NCBI GenBank assembly: GCA_036346355.1
Contig: CM070572.1
Location: 41,887,944 to 41,951,943 of the forward strand
Length of the DNA stretch: 64,000 nt
Reading direction: 5' to 3'
DNA from: Rhipidocladum racemiflorum
Taxonomy: Eukaryota > Streptophyta > Magnoliopsida > Poales > Poaceae
A program made the translations under genes and the position numbers. The notes beneath the pieces were generated by a model. That model ran no database searches. It saw only the letters and a program-made list of their open reading frames with translations, and was not told the DNA's origin. Positions within the stretch are counted from its first letter, which is position 1; each line of letters starts with the position of its first letter. Shown here piece by piece: positions 1 through 8,574 of this stretch.

Positions 1-833
1 ATGATGCGGGCCTCTGTGTTCACACGTAGTGAACACGAAAGTCCTACCTCGTAGTCCCACTCATCGAAGTGAATGGGAGCGAGACAGTAAGAGTAGGCAC
101 CTTCCATGGGATGGAAGGGACGTGAGGGTGCACACCGACGGGTGTGCACTCGGCAGTACCGGTACGTGCATCTAAAAAAAAGAGCATACATGTGCATTGC
201 ATCGCTAACGATTGAGTTTTGTGTGTTAAATGGAGTTGTGAAGAGTTAGGATAGAGTCGTCGACTCACCCAAAAAGATTCAATGAGGTATGTGTATGAAA
301 AGGGCAATGAGGTAAGTGGTAGCGGTACAATTGTTTATGTATTGGTTGAATCTTGTAAGATCTACATTCTTAATAATGGGTCGGAATTGCTAACTTGTTA
401 TTCATATTGATTTGATGCACTTTGCTGAGTTTTCGAACTCACGCTTGTTTGTTAATATTTTTAGGTACTCGGAAGAGCGACTTGCCGGGTTTGGGGCGTA
501 GCTGCACCTCCACCGTGTCTCACGACATGTTTTAGACTTTTGGAATCAATTAGTAAATTTGTAACTAGTTAATCTATTTGTGTAATCATGTGGTATTTAA
601 GTTGAGTTGTTAATGAATGCGTTTCTGGTAGTTGTTAATTGCCTACATGTCATGATGGTTGATTGATTCCATGACATGTTGAAATTATTATTGCTATATT
701 GATAATTGTGATCTCTTTTGCCTGCTGAGTGGATGTCCACTTAGTGGGGGAGGTCTTGCCAAAATTTTTTTTATGGAAGAAATTAGATAGGTTTTGGTAG
801 CACTTCGGGCACGTGAGGTGCCGGGGTGTTACA
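1..833 (+). repeat. 3' part of an LTR, plus strand, Del/Tekay-like, distantly related to the E2 LTRs
   Basis: The segment ends in GGGGTGTTACA at 833, the typical 3' end of a TG...CA LTR. Its distance from the end and its motif order match the reverse complement of the E2 LTR (49053-49885): a block with AAGTCCTAC, then GTAGGCACC, then GTGCACACCGACGGGTGTG. The families are related, not identical. The 5' part lies outside the window. The TGGTAT at 838-843 just after the end could be a decayed primer-binding site, but the match is too short to say whether this is a 5', 3' or solo LTR. The reading frames at 44-307 and 650-1000 (minus) fall in this LTR or straddle its end and show no protein features. 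Confidence 0.7.
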
Positions 834-1030
834 ATTATGGTATGCTGACCGAACATGCCACAAAAGACAAGTGCTAATTGGACATGTGGGGCCACTTGGC
901 AGAGATAGTATAACATAGAAGAGGAGCAGGGGATCAGTGGCCATGGCGGGCTCACGGCGGTAGAGGGAAGGCAACAAAGGGCAAGAGAATTGGGAAACAT
1001 AACGAGGGCAGAGGAGGGAGGCTAGTGGTG
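834..1030. other. non-repetitive-looking flank, no gene seen
   Basis: About 200 bases between the LTR end and the hAT-like element. It continues at 1711-1930, 2513-2715 and 3150-3537 once the three small transposons are removed. I see no protein motif, RNA gene or obvious repeat in it. The frames across it are short and lack domain signatures. Confidence 0.4.
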
Positions 1031-1038
1031 GTGCCGAC

Positions 1039-1613
1039 TAGTGGCGGAACTAGAAAAATTTCGATGGGTGTGCACATAGTTTCAAATATTAACAAAAATC
1101 ATGATTTTCGATCGTATCCAACCGGCTCGATAAACTATACCGGTTGATAAACCGGTTCAATTCAAAAAATTCAGAAAATTTTATATGACGTAAACCACTC
1201 GAAAATTGGTGAAAATTGCTCGAAAATCAATCAAAGATCGGTTTCCAAATTGTTTCGCTTAGTTTGCCAAATTTTCGAAGAAAACCGGTCAAAAATCGGC
1301 AAAATTAGTCATTTTTCATTTTTTTTTTCTACCGCCGAGTTCAAAGAGTTTGATTTCGAAACCATTCAGTTTCTACCGATTTTCGACAAAAATCGGTGAT
1401 GAGCAGTTGCGATTTTCGAGTTCAAAATGGTATTGTAATCCCTTGATGTGCACACTTCATACGTATAAATCTATAGTCTTGTATAATCATTTTGTAATAT
1501 CATAAATACAACATATATATTTAAAATTTGCTAAAAGTAATATAAATAGTTCTAAGGTTTTAAAAATCTCAAACTATCAAAATCAAAATAAATTCATCAA
1601 CATATTTAACCTA

Positions 1614-1644
<31 letters not shown>

Positions 1645-1702
1645 GTTTCTAAAATTTTTGGGGGTGCCCGGGCATACCCGGCACCCCCTAGTACCGCCAC
1701 TG
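1039..1702. mobile_element. non-autonomous hAT-like DNA transposon with TIRs and 8-bp TSD
   Basis: The ends are inverted repeats: AGTGGCGGAACTAG at 1040-1053 against CTAGTACCGCCACT ending at 1701 (13 of 14 positions). The right end then has G, so the termini resemble the CAGTGGCGG ends common in grass hAT-like elements. Flanking 8-mers GTGCCGAC (1031-1038) and GTGGCGAC (1703-1710) agree at 7 of 8 positions, the TSD length of hAT elements. The 664-bp body is AT-rich, holds an AT microsatellite and has no transposase. The family is assigned from TIR and TSD only. Confidence 0.8.
1618..1644. repeat. AT dinucleotide microsatellite
   Basis: About 13 uninterrupted AT units inside the hAT-like element, near its right end. 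Confidence 0.95.
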
Positions 1703-1710
1703 GTGGCGAC

Positions 1711-1930
1711 GTGGCTTGAGGAGCTTGGAGACACACTCCAAACCACGCATGGGCTATGGGGAGTGAGGGTAAATCATTAGAGTAGAGCACATGTTTCATC
1801 TATTGTGATTATTTTTTGCCTATTTTTATTGGGACTGGGATTAATCTACGATAATTATCATTCTTTTACAGCAATGATATCAATTTGTGAGTTATGAGTG
1901 AAAGGGTCCATGCTAGACCATTCTGCATGT
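1711..1930. other. flank between hAT-like and Mutator-like elements, nothing recognised
   Basis: AT-rich sequence with no coding potential that I can see. It continues the same host segment interrupted by the three small transposons. Confidence 0.4.
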
Positions 1931-1939
1931 TTTTAAGGT

Positions 1940-2503
1940 GAGTAAATTTCACAAAACTATACTTATTCTTGTGAAACTATCACAAAACCATACTCTTTAA
2001 ATTAGTTTCACAAAATCACACTTATTCTTACCAATCGTTTGAAAGAATCACACTTCCATCACCTGCTACCTTCTGAGAAGGTGGCCAGCATGTTAACATG
2101 GAGGGCGCTGCTGCATGGAAAAAGAAACAAAAAAAGCTCAGTGTGGCCCCATGGCTTGGTGGGTCGGGTTTAGTCGCTGGGAGAGTCTTCTCTTGGAAGA
2201 TATCAAATCACGTCGGTTGTCCACGCAGGATCTACCTCCTTGTAGGTTTAACCGGAGTATCCTCTGCGGTCAGTTTTTTAACTTTGGGTCACTGCATATG
2301 GGTCTTACCACTTGTGGATCCCACCATGTTAGTGACCCAAAGTCAGAGAAGCTGACGGCAGATGATCTCAATACGTTATGTGTTAGTGCCAATAACATGT
2401 GAGCGCACCCTGTCTGAAGTGATAGAAGTGTGTTTCTTTTAAACGATTGGAAAGAATAAATGTGGTTCTTACAAGAATAAGCATGGCTTTGTAAAATTTA
2501 CTC
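1940..2503. mobile_element. Mutator-like non-autonomous element (MULE-MITE), perfect 9-bp TSD
   Basis: Both ends carry long imperfect inverted repeats. The left end starts GAGTAAATTTCACAAAAC at 1940, and the right end reads GTAAAATTTACTC to 2503. The similarity extends inward for about 90 bases, including TTATTCTT and CCAATCGTTT blocks. TTTTAAGGT occurs exactly at 1931-1939 and 2504-2512, a perfect 9-bp duplication and the hallmark of Mutator-type insertion. At 564 bp it is too small for a transposase. The overlapping plus-strand frames at 2098-2355 and 2115-2402 have no recognisable features and are probably chance. Confidence 0.88.
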
Positions 2504-2512
2504 TTTTAAGGT

Positions 2513-2715
2513 TGACCAACAATTTCCCATAAATATGTGAAAAAAAGAGACGAGGGCTTCTAATTAGAGGGTAAATGTGAGTTTATCAACTCATGGTGCC
2601 CTCTTTCCCATAGCCCCATACATGTTTACCTTTTTCCCCTAGCGAATGACATAAAAAAAACTGCAAATCTGGTGACTTTCATTAGGCAGATAAGAAACAT
2701 TGAAATCGGGAACTT
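2513..2715. other. flank between Mutator-like and Tourist-like elements
   Basis: Unremarkable AT-rich DNA with a short A run near 2654-2661. No gene or RNA is seen. Confidence 0.4.
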
Positions 2716-2718
2716 TTA

Positions 2719-3146
2719 GGGTCTATTTGGGGAGGCTGTGGTTAGACTAAAAAGCTGTTTTTTGCTTGTTGGGCTGTAAAGCCGTTGTAGCTGGCGGCTG
2801 TCGCTTTTCTTGATATGTCGTTTGGCAAACTGGCTGCTGCAGCTGTAGCTTTTGGAGGGCAACCGAGTGGGCTGAGTGAGGACGGAGTCGAAGAGATGGC
2901 GCTTGAGCCAGAGGGAGCTAAGGAGACGACTGGGCGGGGATACGACGGGACGAGGAGGGAGACGGAGCGAGCGGGGAGGCGATCGAGCAAAGCCACAGCT
3001 GAAAAGCACCTCCCTACCAGCTGTGACTTTTAGGGATGCTTCAGCTGTGATTTAACTATGCAGCTGGACTGTTTGAGAGGATTTTAGACGTCTAAAACTG
3101 AAGTACAGCTGACGCACGGGTAAAATACAGCTCCCCAAACAGAGCC
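2719..3146. mobile_element. Tourist-like MITE (PIF/Harbinger type)
   Basis: The 14-bp terminal inverted repeats GGGTCTATTTGGGG (2719-2732) and CCCCAAACAGAGCC (3133-3146) match at 12 of 14 positions. TTA flanks both sides (2716-2718 and 3147-3149), the 3-bp TSD expected of PIF/Harbinger elements. The element is 428 bp and has no transposase. Frames at 2716-3033 on either strand fall within it and are rejected as genes. Confidence 0.82.
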
Positions 3147-3149
3147 TTA

Positions 3150-3537
3150 GTCGGCACGCAAAACTTCCAACTGAGACACAAAAACTTTCGATTGACGTTG
3201 AAAACCTTTTAAATCGGAAAAAGGAGCTTTGGGCGAGACGCAACGGTCACACCAGGCCAGCGGCTCGTGATTGGCGGTCCGCATGCATGCTCTCACAGAC
3301 GGCAGCAATGCGGCGGGGCTGCGGAGACGGCGATGAGCTTAGCCTCGCAGGGACCGCGGCGAGACGAATGTGTGGTGGCGTCTCCGGCGGCCCGAGTCGG
3401 GGGCGTGCGTTAGTGTATGGAGCGAGGTAGGCGACCAATGCGGTGGGGAATGGAGATGTGCAGGCTGTGACCTCCCCTCCGGCTATCTCTGTTCGCATGT
3501 CGTGATCCGGAAGCGACGGGAAGCCAAATCAAGATCC
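3150..3537. other. GC-rich low-copy flank before the LTR nest
   Basis: This segment turns GC-rich from about 3235 onward, with GGCGG and CGGCG runs. Short frames exist on both strands (3247-3498 minus, 3370-3555 plus) but neither shows a domain. The plus frame runs into the LTR that starts at 3543. It might be promoter-like or exon-derived host DNA, but nothing proves it. With 46686-46869 it is one of the few stretches not assigned to a retrotransposon. Confidence 0.3.
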
Positions 3538-3542
3538 ACATG

Positions 3543-3900
3543 TGTAACACCCTAAAATTTTGCTTTTCTTAAATTCATGTGTGATTTGGCACTTTGGTGA
3601 ATTTTTGGAATTTTCTGGAATTTATTTGGATTTATTTGGAATTTATTTGAATTTATTCCATCTTGAAATAATTAAAGAATTAAACTTTGCAAATAAAATT
3701 TTGTTGGAAATATTTTATTTGAGCCCAAAATGAACCAAAGTATTTTCCAGAATTTTTCTGGAATTTTTCTGAGTCTTTTGCTATTTTTAATGAATTAAAT
3801 AAATTACTGGGAATTATTTTAATTATTAAATCGCTGGAAAATGCGAGTGGGTTTGTACTATTCATCCGACCGAGCCCGAGTCAGACTCGAGTGGGTTTGT
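3543..3900 (+). repeat. L0 solo LTR, piece 1 (LTR positions about 1-358)
   Basis: It starts TGTAACACCCTAAAATTTTG and follows the first 360 bases of the LTRs at 29816 and 37374, with AATTTTTGGAATTTTCTGG and TTTTGTTGGAAATATTTT blocks. It breaks off at about 3900 directly into antisense gag sequence. A 15-bp segment CGAGTGGGTTTGTAC occurs at 3844-3858 and again at 3888-3902, at the break. Confidence 0.9.
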
Positions 3901-4592
3901 ACCAATTCTTGGAAATCTGGAAAGGTGTGGGTGATCAACCCTACTTGCAATCCTGAGTTGAGTCCCTTCATAAAACGAGACTGTCTGGATTTATCTGTCG
4001 CTACATCCTCAAAGCGAGCGTGCTAGCCGGGTGAACTTGTTCGTAGTCGGCCACCGGCTGATTACCTTGTTTCGTTGCTCTGAACTCCTCCTTCTTAAGG
4101 TCCATGATTCCTTCAGGCACGTGATACCGCTTAATGCAACAGGAACTCTTCCCAAGTGATATCTTGGGGTTCTCTGCGTGGCACGTAAGTTCTCCCACCA
4201 CTGGCTGTTGTTCCTTCCAACTGATGAGAAGCGTAAAGTACCTTCTCATTCCCTATGCATTGAGCTATGTGTAGCTTCCTCTCAATTGATCTTAACCAAT
4301 CATCGGCCTCCAATGGATTGGCATTCCCAGAGAAAGTGGGTGGGTGAGTCCTCATGAACTCGACAAACCTTTGTATTCTCGGGCGTGGTCCCCGATTAAC
4401 TTGATTAGCAAAGTGGCCTGGCAAAGGACGTGCTGCATTTGTTGCATCATAGCATGCATCAACTGAGTCCGGGCAGCAAGAAACGCTCCAAATTCTGCAT
4501 ATCCAAAGTGGCGGTCTTTGGTGCTCTATCATTGGGGTTTTCAAGCGAGAACCACTCCCATTGCTTCCAAAGTTCCCACGGGTGTTCACCAT
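3901..4592 (-). pseudogene. gag: gag, second (truncated) internal copy of E1
   Basis: The gag start ATG lies at 4590-4592 and gives MVNTRGNFGSNGSGSR, the same start as the copy at 24503. The conserved gag segment (PPTFSGNANPLEADDWL, then HIAQCIGNEKVLYASHQLEG) is read around 4160-4360. Several frameshifts against the copy at 23976-24503 break the frame, for example near 4440, 4503 and 4545. The 3' part is cut at 3901, where it meets the plus-strand L0 fragment. Gag would form the particle and bind RNA, but this copy cannot make a full protein. Confidence 0.85.
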
Positions 4593-5087
4593 CTGTCGAT
4601 TTGCTCTAGGTTTAGATATGAGAGGGAAACAAGAATAGACAAGTAGTATGGAACTTATGCGGGGCGAAAGGTGTAACTTTAAGGTCCATCTTTATTATTA
4701 ATAACTTGGTATGGCTGCTTACAATGCCTAAGGGCCTTGCAACACATACTGCACACTCAGCAAACAAAGCAAATCCAAATCGAACTGACTCTGGAGTCTA
4801 ACGCCTAAAGGGTGACTCTTTATTCTATGACTCGGCGAAGGAGTCTCACTATAGAACCTATGCTCACTCATCGAGAAAACCTCCATCTGTCACAAGAGTG
4901 CTTTACGTAAGAACTCGGAATTTTTAAATCGTGACCAGGTAAGGGAAAATTTCAGCAAGAGACAAGAAAAGAGAGAAGGGATAAGTCGAGATGTCATTTC
5001 TTGTCTTCACAAATTTTTAGCTTTTAGAAAATAGGTTTTATCCTCACTACGACCATTCTAGCTTAGGGTTGAGCCTACAGTCAACCT
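4593..5087 (-). other. leader (5' UTR) of the second E1 internal copy
   Basis: About 495 non-coding bases between PBS and gag, nearly identical to 24504-25003. It lacks the 688-bp orf0 segment present in the E3 leader. The joint is visible as CCTCCATCTGTC near 4885-4896. Confidence 0.8.
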
Positions 5088-5100
5088 GGCTCTGATACCA
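5088..5100 (-). promoter_or_regulatory. primer-binding site, initiator tRNA-Met type
   Basis: On the minus strand it reads TGGTATCAGAGCC, four bases inside the LTR end at 5105. This is the usual plant iMet primer site for starting minus-strand DNA synthesis. Its presence here, beyond the 3' LTR of E1, is the key evidence for a second internal region. Confidence 0.9.
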
Positions 5101-5104
5101 CCTC

Positions 5105-8100
5105 TGTCGGGACCCCGAATTTGCAAATCCGGACCCTCTGTGTATTCAGCACTAGTCCAGGAACGCGCTAGTGCACACAGTCTTAACATCGGTAAATATC
5201 ACAATCATACCAATCGATATTACCCAAGTACTTTATTTAAATAACCAAAGGGTTACTTGACCTTATGGCCAAGGTACAAATATATGCCTTGCAAGGCGAA
5301 ACTTATTAAAAGAGAAATAACAAGAATGAAAATCAAATAAACTGTGGCGCCATCCAAGTATACCACAGTAACTGACCGGGCTCGCATCCCTAAGTAGACG
5401 GATCCTCTTGGAACTCCTCCTCCGAAATCGTGTAGTCTCCTCTTCAACTGGTATTGTGTTGAGGCAAGGGTGAGTACTTGGTACTCGACAAGTCATGCAC
5501 GTAATGCAAGCTAATATACTATATGCATGGCTTGGTACAAAGGAATAGCTCAGGGTATATTTGCAGAAGTGACTTTTGACAAGTAATAAAAGTAGATTCA
5601 AAGCAAAGTAGAAATAAGTAAAGCATAAATAACTTTTCAAGAAGTTTAACAAACATTTTTCCCATCCTACACCATATTTCCATCACCTTCCTTGTTAAAC
5701 CAACCCATCTTTTCAAAACCAAGTTATTTTCGTAAAGTCTACCCCTTGATCAGTAATTCCCGAGCATTGTCCAAGATCGTGGACTCCTGGCTATTCAAAT
5801 AGATTCTACACTCTGCAGAGGTTATGCACTTTACCCACAAGATACAATAAACACCACAAAGGCGAGTTCCCGTAATAAAGCCTTTCTAAGCCTCAAACAA
5901 CACAGTGGTCCTCTCCTAAGACGTGCTCTACACCATCCCTTCCCTTAGCCAAGGCGAAGTATGGGACCAACACACCGTTAGATGGGTACCTGCCACAGCC
6001 ACGATACGCCCCTGCATAATCACACAAACGGTGTAATCGACACCCTGAGGCTCCACAAGTGAGTCCTTAGCGACTTAGTCAACTAGGGCCGTCCCATTCC
6101 AGCCATGTGGTTGCAAGTATGACCCAGTTCAAAGGCTTGCAAGGTTAAGTCCTTAGAGTGACCAGGGCAAGACTACCCGAAAAACCAAATCATCACTCCC
6201 AATGCCACAACCGGCCCACTGATTACTCTTGCCACATGCCCTGGCCGAAATCGCTTATCAAACCCCGCTTGATTACCATGCACCACGTCGTCAACATCAC
6301 ATGATACTTTTCCAAAACAGGTTCAATATATCATTAAGTCCATATTATCATTTGATTGTCCAAAATCATGTCATGAGCACGTAGCAGGTCTAAGCAGCAT
6401 ACTACAACGGTCTAAACCCATGTTGGCAATTTAATAATGTCCAACTAGTAAACCACAACTAGGGTGACAAAGGGTCATGGCACATACTTAAGTAATCAAG
6501 GTGTCATATAGCAAATTGGTATTTATCTAACCCCCATGTTTAAACAAAATATCTTTCTAATTGAACTAGCATGCAATAGTTTAAATCAAAATAGATTTCG
6601 AAAGAGGATCAACATGGTCAAAGCACAACTTGCCTTCAAAAAGTACTTGCTCTTGGTCTTGAGTTGGATCCTGAGTCAATACTTCTCCTTCGAATCCTTC
6701 CAGACTTCAACGTCTACTCGAAAAGCGTCCAAAAAGCAATTAAACCAATAAACAATAGGCAAAAACATCCCAAAACTAAAAATAAAAACCATCAACAGAG
6801 AGAAAATAAATAACAGGATTGTTAGAAACTGAAATCGTAAAATTTGGAGATAAAATGCAAAGTTATGATTATTGAAAGTTTAAATAATCAATTAAATAAT
6901 TGTACAGAGAAAAAACTTTAGTCCAAAAATTAAATAAAATTCATATTTAGGTAGATCTCAATTTTATACAAATTTAGAAATTTGAATCACTCAAATCGGA
7001 GTTGAAACGCAAAAGTTATAAGCGTTTGAAGTTTGAATCTAAATTTGAATCAATATTTCGAATTAATAAATCATTTTCTTTTCGAAATTAATTATTGCGC
7101 TAGCAAGGACACGTGGCAGCCTCGATTGGCTGGTCGACGTCGGCCGGTCCATGGACTTGGTCCACGCTTGGCTCGGGTCTCGGTGGACTCGGCCCACGGC
7201 TTCCACGTGAGACTGACATGTGGGTCCACTCGGGTGACGTCATTGCTGACGTCAGCGGGGCTCAGCCCACGGTGCTGACATGTGGGACCCACTGTGACGC
7301 CATGGGTGACGTCAGCGCTCGGCTGGGACAGCCGCTGACATGCGGGCCCTCGGACACGCGGGCCGCGTGTCGGCGTCCTGCTACACGCACGCGTCGTGGG
7401 CCAGCGGCCGACCGCGTCGGTCCAACTTCCCGACACGTGGCGCAATCACGCCGCTGGTTTGAAAATCAACGGCGCGGATTAGATCCAGTGTTGACGCGCT
7501 TGGGTTAACGCATTGATTTGGACCGTTGGATCTAGATCCGATGGTCGAGATTAGATCTGGAAATCGTAACGCAATCTCACCGTCGCGATGACGTGGCGTG
7601 ATCTCGGCGTTGGATCTTGATCGGACGGCCGAGAGCTTCGCGTCCGGCGATGGCTTGCGGCGGCACCGGCCACCGGCGCGGAGGACGACGACCTTGCCGA
7701 CGGCGTTTCGGGCGCTCGGCTGGCGTGAGAGATCCTCGGTGCGTCTCGTCGCGGTGAGTCCGGATCTGGGGTCAACGGCGCGCAGGGACGGCGACGCGCG
7801 AACGGGCAAAGACCGTGGCGTAGCGGCGCGCAACTACGGTGAGCTCGCACGGCTAAACGGCGGCGGCTTTGCCTCGGTGAAGTAGAGAAGGGAGGGCGCG
7901 GGATCACGGCGGTCCTCGGGGTATGCCCCGGCTTTAAATAGCCTCGGCGTCCTGCGGCGTAAAACGGAGACCTAGTTTTCCACGGCATGACACGGCGCGG
8001 AGTCCGGCTCGGACTCGGCGGAGACGACGACGGAGAGCCGTACATCGTGGCACGATCAACGGCCACGATCGCACGCGGCGCGACCGGTCCGGTCGGACAC

Positions 8101-8561
8101 GGCTCGGGTCGAGTCGGGCGGATCTCACCGCTGGATCTTGATCCAACGGTTGGGATTGATTAGGTTAGAGTGGGTTCTGGCCGAGTCACGTGGCTCGGGT
8201 CGGACTCGAACACGAGTCTGACTCGGGCTCGGTCGGATGAACAGTACTTGACCCGAGTTTGATTTTCCAGCGATTTAATATTTAAAATAATTCCTAGTAA
8301 TTCATTTAATTCATTAAAAATAGCAAATGACTCAGAAAAATTCCAGACAAATTCTGGAAAATACTTTGGATCATTTTGGACTCAAATAAAATATTTCCAA
8401 CAAAAATTTACTTGCAAAATTAAATTCTTCAATTATTTCAAAATGGAATAAATTCAAATAAATTCCAATTAAATCCAAATAAATTCCAGAAAATTCCAAA
8501 AATTCACCAAAGTGCCAAATCACACATGAGTTTAGGAAAAGTAAAATTTTGGGGTGTTACA
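5105..8561 (-). repeat. E1 middle (3') LTR, Tekay family, 3457 bp
   Basis: Its left end TGTCGGGACCCC and right end GGGTGTTACA are the reverse complements of the family's LTR end and start. A PPT abuts the right side and a PBS the left side. It contains a CTATTTAAA box at 7933-7941, palindromic GGATC..GATCC blocks (such as 8128-8149) and an ACGT-rich segment (7105-7440). GC-rich frames at 7092-8146 on both strands are chance frames. The LTR small ORF is disrupted in this copy (about 6536-6800). Confidence 0.93.
7933..7941 (-). promoter_or_regulatory. TATA-like box of E1 3' LTR
   Basis: CTATTTAAA on the minus strand follows GACGCCGAGG. The same pair occurs at the matching place in the other family LTRs (27832, 37982 and 62814, with a shorter form at 30455 and 43107), so this is the likely core promoter. 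Confidence 0.6.
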
Positions 8562-8574
8562 AACCTCCCTTAAT
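8562..8574 (-). promoter_or_regulatory. polypurine tract of E1
   Basis: On the minus strand ATTAAGGGAGGTT lies directly against the LTR start TGTAACA. It is the primer for plus-strand synthesis and matches the PPT at 42458-42471 of E3. Confidence 0.85.

Noticed and set aside
834..846. Primer-binding site after the LTR end at 833
   Set aside because: Only TGGTAT matches the usual iMet site and the next bases differ, so the position of this LTR in its element stays open.
2098..2402. Two overlapping plus-strand frames of 85 and 95 codons
   Set aside because: They lie inside the Mutator-like MITE, have no domain features and overlap each other in different frames.
7092..8146. Overlapping long frames on both strands in GC-rich DNA (also 27002-28168, 30128-30901, 38017-38929, 43217-43975, 62448-63712)
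   Set aside because: All lie in the U3/R part of Tekay LTRs. High GC removes stop codons, frames are not conserved between copies, and the encoded sequences are Arg/Pro/Ser-rich without motifs.
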